Positions 27,023 through 35,980 are shown, counted from the first letter of the stretch. The stretch: 59,844 bases of DNA from DATGZX01 sp035296965 (GCA_035296965.1 DATGZX010000324.1:1-59844), one strand, 5' to 3'. Notes: a model not told the origin generated them from the sequence alone. A program made the numbers and translations.

Positions 27023-28303
27023 CTAGCGATTGCGGTGAGATCCTATGCCTGGCGCATTGGGATTGGTGTCCGGCCCAAAGTAGCGCAGCGTGACCAGCGG
27101 CTCCTTCCCGGCATTTTCGAAGAGGACGCCCTGGCGGGCCGCCTCGTCGGTGACGAAGACTTCGTCTTCCGTCAGCTCCCCGTAGCGTATCATGGCCGGC
27201 GATTGCAGGCGGTGCTTGCCGATCCAACCGCTGCCTTGCACGGTGATCAGGCCGTAGGGGCCGTTATCCTTGATGGTAACGCGGGCGCCGGCATTCACGG
27301 TCAGCTCCTTGGCGCTGAACAGCTCTTGCCCATCCACTTTGCCGTAAACGACCCAGCGATCGACGTATCCTTCGCTTTCGGAGTTGGCCACCGGCATGGG
27401 TTCCAGGAAATGGTGGTCTTTGAAATTGGGGTCGACGTTTGCTTCCCAGTTGAGCTGACCGACCAGGTAATCCAGGTCTTGATGCCTGTCGGGCGGCACG
27501 TCCTTGGTCAAGAGCGCCCAGGGAACGGGCCTGCCCTCGACCATCGACTGGTACATGCCGAAGACGTCGGAGCCCCACTGCGGCTCATAGGTGACCAGCG
27601 AACCCGGCGCGTGCAGGATGCACGGGGGCACGAGCCAGCCGGTGCCCGGTTCCAGGCGATAGGCCTTGCTGTGGTTGAGGATGCCGTTATCGCCGACATT
27701 CCAGCGTTCGAGGCAGCGGCGGATATCGGCCTTGGTCGTGCCCGGCTCCAGGCCGAAGAACGTGTATGGGAAATTGTTGCCGATGGCGTTGAGCTGCGGG
27801 GGAAAGTAGTACGATTCGGGCTTGCCCTGCTGGCCGACGAGGGCCGCCTGGGCGTTGTTCTGGTGCATGTGATGGGGGATCGGGCCCATGTTGTCGAAGA
27901 ACTTGCTGTAGACCGGCCAGCGCTGAAAACGGTCCCAGATGGCCCTGCCTACCAGCTTGGCCCCTTCCGACGCCACGGCATCGCGGAGCGTGAACGCACG
28001 CTTGCCCTCGACCACGACGTAACTGAGCCCTTCGTCCGGCGGTGCGCCTTCGTTGGCAGCGGCGGTGGTCGAGGCGAACCAGCGTTCGTCGATGCCGCCG
28101 CGGTGGGCCCCGAGGGCATAGAGATCCTGGGGAGCCAGCTTGATCCTGCGGCCAGGCATCAGGAACGACCGTGGCACCCAAGTGGGCGCCAGGCGAAGGA
28201 TGCCTTCACCCGCCTCCAGTGCACGCTTGAAGTGAGCCGTGGAAACGACGGCGCGAACAGCTGAGGGCTTACTTTTGACAGGCTTCAAAGCCTTTTTGGC
28301 CAT
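27023..28303 (-). CDS. Cupin-fold protein resembling phosphomannose isomerase
   Basis: This 426-residue protein looks like a bicupin. The metal-binding first cupin shows IPHHMHQNNAQAALVG near residues 141-156 and a downstream KPESYYFPPQ, matching the His/His/Glu order of class I mannose-6-phosphate isomerases. A second half has LVPPCILHAPGSLVTYEPQWGSDVFGMY near residue 223-250 and a C-terminal cupin-like region around residues 330-400. The basic N-terminus (MAKKALKPVKSKPSAVRAV) is not a signal peptide. The ATG at 28303 is preceded by GAAGGAG. Isomerase activity is plausible but not established; related planctomycete proteins are usually annotated only as cupins. Confidence 0.65.
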   Translation of the reverse strand: MAKKALKPVKSKPSAVRAVVSTAHFKRALEAGEGILRLAPTWVPRSFLMPGRRIKLAPQDLYALGAHRGGIDERWFASTTAAANEGAPPDEGLSYVVVEGKRAFTLRDAVASEGAKLVGRAIWDRFQRWPVYSKFFDNMGPIPHHMHQNNAQAALVGQQGKPESYYFPPQLNAIGNNFPYTFFGLEPGTTKADIRRCLERWNVGDNGILNHSKAYRLEPGTGWLVPPCILHAPGSLVTYEPQWGSDVFGMYQSMVEGRPVPWALLTKDVPPDRHQDLDYLVGQLNWEANVDPNFKDHHFLEPMPVANSESEGYVDRWVVYGKVDGQELFSAKELTVNAGARVTIKDNGPYGLITVQGSGWIGKHRLQSPAMIRYGELTEDEVFVTDEAARQGVLFENAGKEPLVTLRYFGPDTNPNAPGIGSHRNR

Positions 28304-28606
28304 GGATGCAGCACTCCTTCAAGGGTTGCGAAGGCGGATGATCGACACGTTCCTGCCCCTGGCCCGTTCCTCGAGATTAATAGCGCTGTGGCGGCACTTA
28401 TAGCCAGACAAAGACGGGCAAGCAAGGAGAAAGTTTAGGGAGTTTCGCTTCTCCTGCAAGTTGATCTGCGGGGAAGGGGGCAATACGATGCTCGGGAAGA
28501 AGATTTTTTTATTTTGGCAGTGGACATGCCGGGGTGCGCTTGATGAAAGAGCACTGGCTCTCTCAGGTTCCTCGCTGGATCACGGTGAAACGAATCCTCC
28601 TATATC

Positions 28607-28675
28607 ACCGTGCTTGATTCGGCGGCGGCGTAGGACAGATTTCCCAATCTGTCCGGTCAGGTTGGAAACCTGACC
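28607..28675. repeat. Two-hairpin repeat, copy 2
   Basis: This is a direct copy of 18049-18116 with the same two hairpins (ACAGATT..AATCTGT and GTCAGG..CCTGAC). It lies in the 520-bp gap upstream of the receiver-like gene. I see nothing else in 28304-28606. Confidence 0.75.
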
Positions 28676-28823
28676 TACTGCCGAATCCCGCACGGTCATT
28701 GAGCGCAGCGGGGGCGGGGCAAGATCGGGGAAGTCCGAGCGAACAATTTATAGGGGAAACCCGTCTTAGATATAGGGGGAGAATAAAGGATTCGGAACGG
28801 AAGCCAAAGAGGAGGCAACCGCC

Positions 28824-29255
28824 ATGGTGAGTGCGCGCTCGTTCACGCTTTTGCGCGAGAGCATTGTCCTTGCTCTCCCCGATGTGACGTTTGCTGTACG
28901 CGTCAGCCGTCAGCTGCGGCACCAGGGGTGGGAAGTATACCTGGCAGCTTCCGGCATTGATGCACGCCGCCTGTCGGCGGCATTGCAACCACAACTCGTC
29001 GTGCTCGACACCGACCTGCCGGACGAAAGCGGTTGGCTATCCTGTGCCAAGCTTACCTGCCTGGGGCCGGGCCACAAGGTTTTCCTCCTGAGCAGCCGAA
29101 CTTCTGCACGGCGAGCTGCGCTGGCCCGGTTTGTTGGAGCCCTGGCCCTGGTTTCGTCGGCAGCGGGTGGCGCAGCCGTGGCGGAGCAGGTGCACGCGGC
29201 GGCCCTCCAGGAGCCCGAAACCCTGGAGCACCCGTGCGAGCACGCTGCCGGATGA
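28824..29255 (+). CDS. Stand-alone degenerate response-regulator receiver domain
   Basis: This 143-residue protein has a receiver fold without an output domain. The phosphoacceptor region is QLVVLDTDLPDESGWL with Asp62, and Ser90/Ser91 sit at the Thr/Ser position. Two usual features are missing: the N-terminal acidic pair is reduced to one Asp (LALPDVTF), and the conserved Lys before Pro is replaced in VGALALVSSAAG. This argues for weak or absent phosphorylation-driven switching. The ATG at 28824 has AAGAGGAGG upstream. No histidine kinase is adjacent. Confidence 0.7.
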   Translation: MVSARSFTLLRESIVLALPDVTFAVRVSRQLRHQGWEVYLAASGIDARRLSAALQPQLVVLDTDLPDESGWLSCAKLTCLGPGHKVFLLSSRTSARRAALARFVGALALVSSAAGGAAVAEQVHAAALQEPETLEHPCEHAAG

Positions 29256-29346
29256 ACCAGCTGTCGAACCTCCGTCCGCTTGGCGATGGTAGCCAGTGCA
29301 CTCCGTGACGCGCTGCCCGGTCACGGAGTGGTCAGTTCCCCGTCGC

Positions 29347-29814
29347 TCAGCCGACTTCGAAGATACATTCAATCTCTACGGGAATATTGCCCGGCAGGGA
29401 GCCCATGCCGACGGCACTGCGCGCGCCCACACCAGCATCTTCGCCGAACACCTCGGCCATCAACTCGGAGAAGCCATTGATGACGTGGGGATGGCTCCTG
29501 AAATCGGGGATGCAATTGACCATCCCCAATGTCTTGACCAGCCGTTTGACCTTGTCCAGCGAGCCAAGCGTGTGACGGACCGTGCTCAGGATGGCCAGGC
29601 CGACGACGCGCGCCGCTTCCTTGCCCTGCTCGACAGTCAGATCCGAACCGACCCTGCCTTCGATCGTTTTGCCGTCCGGCTTGATGGGCCCGTGGCCCGA
29701 AACGTAGAGCATGTTCCCTGCCAGCACCGCCGTTTTGTACTTGGCCACCGGTTTGGGAGGCGAGGGAAGGGTGAGGTGCAGCTCCTGGATGCGAGTATCC
29801 GGCTTCGATTGCAT
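29347..29814 (-). CDS. RidA/YjgF-family protein
   Basis: This 155-residue protein of the RidA superfamily belongs to a group that hydrolyses reactive enamine/imine intermediates or has related binding roles. The end block ARSAVGMGSLPGNIPVEIECIFEV carries the conserved Arg and Glu, and the N-terminal VLAGNMLYVSGHGP and NCIPDFRSHPHVINGFSELM match the family. It resembles the longer, atypical RidA group (about 150 residues) more than the 128-residue housekeeping form. The ATG at 29814 has AAGGAGAT 7 bases upstream. The gene is isolated. Confidence 0.87.
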   Translation of the reverse strand: MQSKPDTRIQELHLTLPSPPKPVAKYKTAVLAGNMLYVSGHGPIKPDGKTIEGRVGSDLTVEQGKEAARVVGLAILSTVRHTLGSLDKVKRLVKTLGMVNCIPDFRSHPHVINGFSELMAEVFGEDAGVGARSAVGMGSLPGNIPVEIECIFEVG

Positions 29815-30240
29815 CAGACATCTCCTTTGCTCGGAACCTGATCGTTGGTTAAGCCACTATTGTTCCGAGGCGCACCCAGTTTGGTCAAGAAGGCTCCGGA
29901 AAAAAAGAGAAGGGGATGGCGGGCGATCCGCGCGGGAGTGCGTCAAGCGTACTCGCGCCGACCAATGTCATGTTATGTCATGTAAAAGGGGGGCACCCAG
30001 ACACGGAGTCTGACAGGCGTGAACGCTCTATAACATGTTATTATGTAAAGCCTTGCATCGTCGCTGGAAAGTCTGAACTCGGCTGTGTCGGCCTGCCGAA
30101 TGTCATGTGAACAGAAATATACTGCTAGAAGCTCTCGACCTCCTTCGACCATCCAATGACGACCCACTGACTCAGTGGAATCGCGCCATGCCTATACGAT
30201 ACTCCTGATAGGCATGCCTCCACGCACGGTGGACGAGTAC

Positions 30241-30473
30241 CGCATTACCCCGCAGGGGTTGCACAACGCAGCCCAGGGTCGCGGTACTCCGCGCACCCTG
30301 GGTTCAACGCCGAAACATCAGCGTTTACCCCGACGGGGTTATAGCGACCAAGATGCGCCCGTCGCTACGACCCTTTCAGGGTAGAAAACCCTGACGAGAC
30401 TCTTAACCCAGGGTGCGCGGAGTACCGCGACCCTGGGCTTTGTTGTGTAACGCCTACGGCGTAAATGCGCGGA
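30241..30473. repeat. Hairpin-rich element with 34-bp perfect inverted arms
   Basis: Arms 30271-30304 and 30405-30438 are exact reverse complements (core CCCAGGGT..ACCCTGGG, each arm itself nearly palindromic) around a 100-bp loop. The loop and flanks hold several short hairpins: ACCCCGCAGGGGT, ACCCCGACGGGGT, ACCCTTTCAGGGT and CGCCTACGGCG. No gene is encoded. The adjoining 29815-30240 contains repeated TGTCATG motifs but no convincing gene. Confidence 0.8.
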
Positions 30474-30521
30474 TCCCCGATCCGCCTTCTCACCACAGGT
30501 CCCTCGCCACGCACCCGAGGG

Positions 30522-30563
30522 TGCCATGCGCACGGCTTTGCGTGGGCAAGGCACCCGAGCGCC
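30522..30563. repeat. Single REP-B palindrome
   Basis: GGTGCCATGCGCACGGCTTT followed by GCGTGGGCAAGGCACCC is an imperfect palindrome. It belongs to the same family as the arms at 50530-50583, 54056-54105, 55406-55455 and 55625-55678. Confidence 0.6.
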
Positions 30564-30625
30564 GGACATTCTGCGTGAGAAGCTTCAGAAAACCCGCGTA
30601 GTCGAAAGAGAAGGGTGGATGCTTT

Positions 30626-33600
30626 CTACGCCGGCGTCCTCGCGTCGCCTGCGGGTCGCTTCAAGCGAACAACTATTCGGTAGGCGAAGTAGCCGATCAG
30701 CGCCCAGGGCAGCACGAAGCAGACGCCGACGACCACGACCATCAGGCTCCAGGACAACGCGACGAAGCTTGTGGACAAGCCCTTGCGGATTTGCATCCAG
30801 AGGCCGTCGTCACTGGGGACGATGAGGTCTGCGTTCGACAGGGTAACGTCCAGGCGGGCCGTCGCCAGCGGGCCTTCCGGAACCTGGGCATTACGGGCGG
30901 CCTGCTGCACGCGCACAACGCCGGCATTGCGAAAACGCTCGGCGAGGCTGGAAGCACTGGTCAACGGCACGTCGTAAACAAGCTTGGCGGTGACCCGGCC
31001 GTTGCGCTCGTGAGCGACGTTCGATTCAATCACGCGGCCCTGGCTCTCGTGAACCAGGCCTGCAAAGGCTGCCGCCGTCGAGTCCACACTGGGCACCTCG
31101 ATGCCCAGCACCAGGCTCTCGCGCGGCGGGATGCGGGCCAGATTGATGAGCGAAATCTTGTGCCGCACGAGGCTATCGAGCAAGTTGTCGCCGTCCTGAT
31201 TGCGCGTCACATTGCGCGTCAAGGTATCCCCGGCCTTGGCCAGAGTCTCGTCCATGCCGGCCTGGTCGCTGCGGAGAATGTCAAACTCGATCTGGGCGGT
31301 GATGTTCTGTTTGTTCTGCTCGTTGAGCTGAGCGGTCAGGATCCGGCCCTTGACCTTCGCCAGGGCGGCCTGGATCGTGCGGTATCCGGCGGGCACGTCC
31401 TGGGTGGCGATCAGCAGCTCGGCGGTTTCCCTTGGCGCCACCAAACCGAGTGCGAGAAGCTCGACGTTGAAGCCGCGCTTCGAGCGGGTTACGTTGGCAG
31501 CATCGGGGTTCTCCGTGGATTGAAGGCGAATGACCTGGCCGACCTCCTTGAGCTCTTTCAGCACGGTATCAGCCTCGGCAGTCTTCACTTCGAATTGAAC
31601 CGTCGCGGTGGTTTGGTCATTGCGCAAGCGGTTGAGGTTGGAGCGGATAACTCGTCCGGTGGACTTGTTTGCCAGGGCCAGAATCGTGCGATAGGCCGTC
31701 TCCACGTCCGGGCTGGCCAGATTGATTTGGACCGATTCGCGCGGTGCAACGTTGGCGACGTTGTACAGGGAAAGCATGAACTGCGTGTCGCTGCGCTTGG
31801 AGCGGGCATTCTGCGTTTTTCCGGGGCCGCCCTCGGTCTGCTGCACGCGGTCGATGTCCAATCGAGCGACGTTGCCCAGTTGGCGGAGGCGATCGCGCAG
31901 CGGCCCTGCTGCCTCGGGAGCCACTTCGAAGTGGAGCAAGGCCGTGTACTGCCCGGCTTCATGCTGCTTCAGCTCGGACTTGGTGATTCGCCCCTTCGCC
32001 TGGGTGACGGCGGCTACTCCTTGCTGCAGCGCTTTGTCAACGTCCTCCACCTCGATGCCCATCTGCACGCGTTCTGTTTCCACGACGGCGAAGGGCGCAA
32101 GGATTTCCTTTTCGTACAAGGTGATGGTCAGGGTGCTCAGCGACACCAGGTTGCCGTAGTAGCGCAGCTCGCCCTCGATTTCCTCGATCTTGGTGCGCCA
32201 AACGCCTAGCTCCTTCTCGGCCTGGAGCAGGTCCTTGATCTCGCCCTTGCCGGTCTTGATGATCTGCAGGAGCCGTTCTTCCATGGTGCGCGCGGCCCGC
32301 AGCCGGCTCTCCAGGTCGGTGTACTGTTTGGTAATGTCCTGGCTGCCGACACGCAGGTTCTTGAGTTCGCCGGCCTTGCCTAGCTCTTTGCGCAGATCGA
32401 GGAGCAGATTGTCCAGCGCTTCGGGAGGTACGCGCACCACCACCGCCCCGCGAACTTTACCGTTGGGCAGCTTCTCACTATTGACCGTATCGACGTAGCC
32501 GCCCTTGATGTCGGCGACGAGCCGGGTGACTGCCGCGACGGCACCGTCGAAGGATTGGATTTCGAACTCGATTTCGCCGGAGCGGATGACGATCTTGCGC
32601 GTGGCGGCGGGGGAAGCTTCGGGCTTGCCTTTGGATGGTCTGCCTGCAATGGTATCGGTGCCTGGTATCGTTTGCGTCTCGACTCGGCCACGATCCCCTG
32701 GCTCGGTAGGACGGCGGCCCTGTAGGGCATCGATCGCGTCCTGGATCACCTTGGGATCTATTCCCTTGGCTCTAATCACGTTGACCGCGTCCCGCTCCGT
32801 CAGCTTCCTCTGCAGATTTTCGGCTAGCTTTTCGGCCTCATTTGCTTTCGTTTCGTCCTGCCCAGGTGGAGCAAAGGCCGAGGAGGCCAGGTCAATTGGC
32901 TTGAAGTAGTTGATTGCCGGTGGCGAATTGGAAGCCGTTAGAGCGGGCTCGGGTTCCTCTTGGCGCGAAGATTGAGTACGTACGTTTCCCCCAATCAACT
33001 GGCCTTGAATCAGCGGTTCGGCTTCAGATTTGTTCCCAACGGAAGAACCGCCGCCGCCGAGCTTGCTCCTCAGGCCGTCACCACTACGACTGCTGTTGTG
33101 AGCGCTCGTTGATTGATGCAGGATGTCGTAGGCAAACTCTGGCGTCAAGGAGCCGTTATTCAGCGAGCCATCCTGCTTATCTTTGCGCGCACTAACAATT
33201 TGGCTGAATTGTGTGGAACCGGACGTCCCAGGCGGTCTGTCCGATTGTGGCTCTTGAGTCGCCTTGACGCGAAGTTGCCGTGCCAAATCATCCGCACTCG
33301 CCTTGGGAGCATTCCCATCACTTCTATCGACAGCGTTTACAGCCGAGTCATCGCGGGAGAGCACACCTGTCCGCGCCAAAATCTCCCTGCCAAACGAAAG
33401 ATCAAGGTCAGCGAGTAGCAGGTGGCCCGTCTGTTCCAATTCGCTGACTTGCCAACCAAGTATTGCCACCAGGAGCACGGCGGCGGCAGCGAGCAGAACT
33501 CTGCCCACCACCCCGCGGCGCCGCGGCGGCGTGCGCAGGCCCTGCACGAGACGCTCTTCCAATGCGACTCCCGGCCGTACGCTCGCAAAAAGCCCGTCGA

Positions 33601-33751
33601 TCGTGCGGTCAAAAGCTCGAGTCTCTGCAAGCGCCTGGGCGCACGCCTGGCATTCGGCCGTGTGGCGTTCCAGCCGCTCCCGTTCTTCCGTTTCCAGCCC
33701 GCCCGCGGAATAGCTCGGGATGCTTTCCAAAACCCATGCGTGTTCTGACAT
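30626..33751 (-). CDS. Anti-sigma factor with DUF4349 and four tandem extracytoplasmic repeats
   Basis: This protein of 1041 residues has a zinc-finger anti-sigma domain near the N-terminus, in residues about 20-45, with the pattern ERHTAECQACAQAL (H-x3-C-x2-C). A transmembrane helix follows near residues 84-102 (GRVLLAAAAVLLVAILGW). A disordered stretch leads to a DUF4349 domain (about 390-560: IRSGEIEFEIQSFDGAVAAV..., GSQDITKQYTDLESRL, a coiled coil and GNLVSLSTLTITLYEKE). Four repeats of about 110 residues follow, each with an opening like APRESVQINL or PPRESLVLGI and a closing like GVVRVQQ. The C-terminus has one more helix (SFVALSWSLMVVVVGVCFVLPWALIGYFAY). The ATG at 33751 is preferred over a TTG at 33772. 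It lies downstream of the ECF gene at 33923-34501 and is its likely partner. Confidence 0.82.
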   Translation of the reverse strand: MSEHAWVLESIPSYSAGGLETEERERLERHTAECQACAQALAETRAFDRTIDGLFASVRPGVALEERLVQGLRTPPRRRGVVGRVLLAAAAVLLVAILGWQVSELEQTGHLLLADLDLSFGREILARTGVLSRDDSAVNAVDRSDGNAPKASADDLARQLRVKATQEPQSDRPPGTSGSTQFSQIVSARKDKQDGSLNNGSLTPEFAYDILHQSTSAHNSSRSGDGLRSKLGGGGSSVGNKSEAEPLIQGQLIGGNVRTQSSRQEEPEPALTASNSPPAINYFKPIDLASSAFAPPGQDETKANEAEKLAENLQRKLTERDAVNVIRAKGIDPKVIQDAIDALQGRRPTEPGDRGRVETQTIPGTDTIAGRPSKGKPEASPAATRKIVIRSGEIEFEIQSFDGAVAAVTRLVADIKGGYVDTVNSEKLPNGKVRGAVVVRVPPEALDNLLLDLRKELGKAGELKNLRVGSQDITKQYTDLESRLRAARTMEERLLQIIKTGKGEIKDLLQAEKELGVWRTKIEEIEGELRYYGNLVSLSTLTITLYEKEILAPFAVVETERVQMGIEVEDVDKALQQGVAAVTQAKGRITKSELKQHEAGQYTALLHFEVAPEAAGPLRDRLRQLGNVARLDIDRVQQTEGGPGKTQNARSKRSDTQFMLSLYNVANVAPRESVQINLASPDVETAYRTILALANKSTGRVIRSNLNRLRNDQTTATVQFEVKTAEADTVLKELKEVGQVIRLQSTENPDAANVTRSKRGFNVELLALGLVAPRETAELLIATQDVPAGYRTIQAALAKVKGRILTAQLNEQNKQNITAQIEFDILRSDQAGMDETLAKAGDTLTRNVTRNQDGDNLLDSLVRHKISLINLARIPPRESLVLGIEVPSVDSTAAAFAGLVHESQGRVIESNVAHERNGRVTAKLVYDVPLTSASSLAERFRNAGVVRVQQAARNAQVPEGPLATARLDVTLSNADLIVPSDDGLWMQIRKGLSTSFVALSWSLMVVVVGVCFVLPWALIGYFAYRIVVRLKRPAGDARTPA

Positions 33752-33803
33752 ATCGCTTCTCACATTCCCCAACAGGGCTAATAACCGCGTAAGAATCGAC
33801 TCA

Positions 33804-33863
33804 TACTAGCCCGAAGCGTAAGCGAGGTTATAGCGAGGACCTCGCTAACGCTTCGGGCTAGTA
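33804..33863. repeat. 25-bp-stem hairpin between sigma and anti-sigma genes
   Basis: Arms 33804-33828 and 33839-33863 (core ACTAGCCCGAAGCG) pair over 25 bases with a single mismatch, with a loop of about 10 bases. The hairpin lies in the short gap between the ECF sigma stop and the anti-sigma start on the same transcript. It could lower anti-sigma expression or stabilise the sigma mRNA; it also looks like a dispersed repeat. Confidence 0.75.
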
Positions 33864-33922
33864 TTAGCGCAATCGTGTACGGCCATGTGGTCAAGCCCCG
33901 CCCGGCGTCTCTAGTTACATCG

Positions 33923-34501
33923 CTAAGTCTCTCCGCCTTCATTCATCATGTCAGGCGGCAGTTTGGCCCGCAGCATCTTCAAGCCACGATGCAGCAGTCC
34001 GCGCAGGGAGCCGTTCGTCAAACCCAACTGAATGCAGATCGTTTCATAATCGCCGCCCGCGAGATAGCGCAGCGTCAATGGCAGACGGTACTCTTCGGGG
34101 AGGGAACGGAGGGCGCTAAGGACTTGTGCGCGGGCCTCATCCTGGGCGATCTTTTCTTCCGGCCGCGACGATTTGTCGGCCGCCGCTTGCAATGCCGAAG
34201 GAGGCGCAAGCGGCGGGTGGGCACGTTTTTGCCGACCGTCGCGCCGGGCCGCATCGATGGCAACGTTCTGGGCGATCTTCAACAGCCACGGCCGAAAGTC
34301 CTTCGCCTCGAGCAACTTGCGCATCGACCGAAAGGCAATCAGCAAGGTCTCTTGCAGCAAATCCTCGGCCCGGTGGGCATCGCCGGTTTCCAGGTAGAGC
34401 CGGGCAAACACCAGCCGGGAGGTACGGTGCACCAGCTCCTCGAACGCGGCCCTGTCGCCGCCCCGAGCCCTGTGCACCAGTGCTTCTTCGGACTCAACCA
34501 T
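33923..34501 (-). CDS. ECF RNA polymerase sigma factor
   Basis: This 192-residue group IV sigma factor has region 2 at about residues 14-82, with DAHRAEDLLQETLLIAFRSM and RPWLLKIAQNVAIDAARR. Region 4 spans about 125-185, with LRSLPEEYRLPLTLRYLAGGDYETICIQLGL and a helix-turn-helix ending LHRGLKMLRAKL. The start at 34501 is an ATG with GGGAG upstream. The gene is followed by the zinc-finger anti-sigma protein. The regulon and signal cannot be read from sequence, and I do not see a self-promoter of the usual GGAAC type. Confidence 0.9.
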   Translation of the reverse strand: MVESEEALVHRARGGDRAAFEELVHRTSRLVFARLYLETGDAHRAEDLLQETLLIAFRSMRKLLEAKDFRPWLLKIAQNVAIDAARRDGRQKRAHPPLAPPSALQAAADKSSRPEEKIAQDEARAQVLSALRSLPEEYRLPLTLRYLAGGDYETICIQLGLTNGSLRGLLHRGLKMLRAKLPPDMMNEGGET

Positions 34502-34695
34502 CGTGCTCCCTGCAGTATAAGACGTTTTTTCAGGGAGGTGCGCGCGCAGCTAGGCCAAATGCAGTTGGTAAGCGTTTGCTCGTCAGAAGAAAGATCGAAC
34601 CAAGCGGCGTGCGTCTGGCATGCTGCCTTCACTCCTCTTCCCAAGCTAAGTGATGACGACCGCGATAGAATGGCATGAGGAAGGAGTCATGCCTC

Positions 34696-34981
34696 ATGGT
34701 TCGAATACTACGAAAGTTAAATTCGGAAACGTTACATTTGCCCGAACTCAGGTCGCTCATCGGCAAGACAGTGGATCACGATCAGGGATCAAGCGGTTAC
34801 GGAAATTACGCCTGTCACGGGCGACTGGAAGGCCGCCCAGAATGCCGCCCAGTCGCTACTCGAGCGGGACTACGATTTCGATGCCTGGCGTGAGCAACGG
34901 GAATATGATTTGACTCACCCGTCCTTGTCTTGCATCCAAGAGCCTTATCCTGCATCGCGCCCGCTATTTCCCGATAGTTAG
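34696..34981 (+). pseudogene. Frameshifted antitoxin without a toxin
   Basis: From the ATG at 34696, MVRILRKLNSETLHLPELRSL.. matches the module 2 antitoxin at 21854-22069. After GKTV (near 34773) the frame is lost. The next frame then continues the family: ITIRDQAVTEITPV, then AAQSLLERDYDFDAWREQREYDL. A single missing base near 34775 explains the change. No toxin follows; the alcohol dehydrogenase gene ends within this region on the other strand. This is a decayed toxin-antitoxin remnant. Confidence 0.78.
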
Positions 34982-35980
34982 CACCACGCGAAACCGCGCT
35001 TTGCCGCTCATCATGCGTTCGTAGCCTTCGCTGACGCGCTCCAGCGGAAATGGTTCATTCATCGAGCGCACACCGGTGCGGGCGCTGAAGGCGGCCGTCT
35101 CTTGCGAGTCGATCGAGGTGCCGGAATACCAGCCTCTGATCGACCTGCTTCCCGAGAGCAGGAACAAGGGAGATACTTGCATCGACTCCGCCGCACCCAC
35201 GACAATCAGCGTGCCCTTGATTGCCAGGCCGCCCTGCACGGCGCTCATCGCTTCACCGCTGGTCGCGGTCGCCAAGATGACCTTGGCGCCGCCCAACTTG
35301 AGAAGCTCCGCCGCGGGATCCTGTGCCTGACTGTCGATGTAGACCGACGCGCCCAGTTTCTTGGCGAGTGGCTCCTTGTCCTTGCCGCGGGCGATGCCGA
35401 CCGTGTGAAAGCCCATCTTCGCGGCGTACTGCACCCCGAGATGGCCGAGCCCACCGAGGCCGAGCACGGCGACGACATCGCCGGGCCGGGCGCCGCTGTT
35501 ACGCAGGGCATTGAACGTCGTGACGCCGGCACACAGCAGCGGAGCCGCATCGACAGCCGGCAGGTCATCGGGCAACAGCGCGACCGCGCTGGCCGGAGCG
35601 ATCATGTACTCGGCGTAGCCTCCGTCAAAGGTCAGACCAGTAATCTGGCCGGTCTGGCAGGCGAAGAAATCGCCATGCCGGCAGGCATTGCAGTGCCCGC
35701 AATAGCCGCCGTTCCAGCCGACGCCCACGCGCTGGCCGCGCGTCCATTGCGGGACGCCGGCGCCCACCGCATCGATCACCCCGGCCACCTCATGACCTGG
35801 AACCCGCGGGTACGCAATCCCCGGAAAAAGTCCGTCTTTAACGAGTGAATCGCTGTGGCAAATGCCGCACGCTTGCACCTTGATGCGTACCGACCCAGCG
35901 CCAGGCTCCGGAATCGGTCGTTCCACGATTTCAAATGGTCCCTTCCGGCGCGTGACCTGCACTGCACGCATTGTCGCCAT
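34964..35980 (-). CDS. Zinc-dependent alcohol dehydrogenase
   Basis: This 338-residue medium-chain dehydrogenase has the catalytic zinc site at CGICHSD (Cys38), GHEVAG (His63) and a later Cys in LLCAGVT near residue 149. The structural zinc cysteines lie in GYCGHCNACRHGDFFAC. The Rossmann motif is VAVLGLGGLGHLGVQ near 170. It resembles the AdhA/AdhT group that reduces aldehydes or oxidises primary alcohols with NAD. The ATG at 35980 has AGGAGG 6 bases upstream. Its 3' end overlaps the antitoxin remnant by 18 bases. Confidence 0.9.
   Translation of the reverse strand: MATMRAVQVTRRKGPFEIVERPIPEPGAGSVRIKVQACGICHSDSLVKDGLFPGIAYPRVPGHEVAGVIDAVGAGVPQWTRGQRVGVGWNGGYCGHCNACRHGDFFACQTGQITGLTFDGGYAEYMIAPASAVALLPDDLPAVDAAPLLCAGVTTFNALRNSGARPGDVVAVLGLGGLGHLGVQYAAKMGFHTVGIARGKDKEPLAKKLGASVYIDSQAQDPAAELLKLGGAKVILATATSGEAMSAVQGGLAIKGTLIVVGAAESMQVSPLFLLSGSRSIRGWYSGTSIDSQETAAFSARTGVRSMNEPFPLERVSEGYERMMSGKARFRVVLTIGK

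Noticed and set aside
27035..28264. Plus-strand open frame opposite the cupin gene
   Set aside because: No start signal and no family; the minus-strand gene has conserved cupin motifs.
28461..28673. Small plus-strand frame beginning MICGEGGNTMLGKKIF
   Set aside because: Most of its 3' half is the two-hairpin repeat, so it is unlikely to be a gene.
30791..32209. Plus-strand open frame opposite the anti-sigma gene
   Set aside because: The domain order on the minus strand is clear, and this frame reads as composition-driven sequence.
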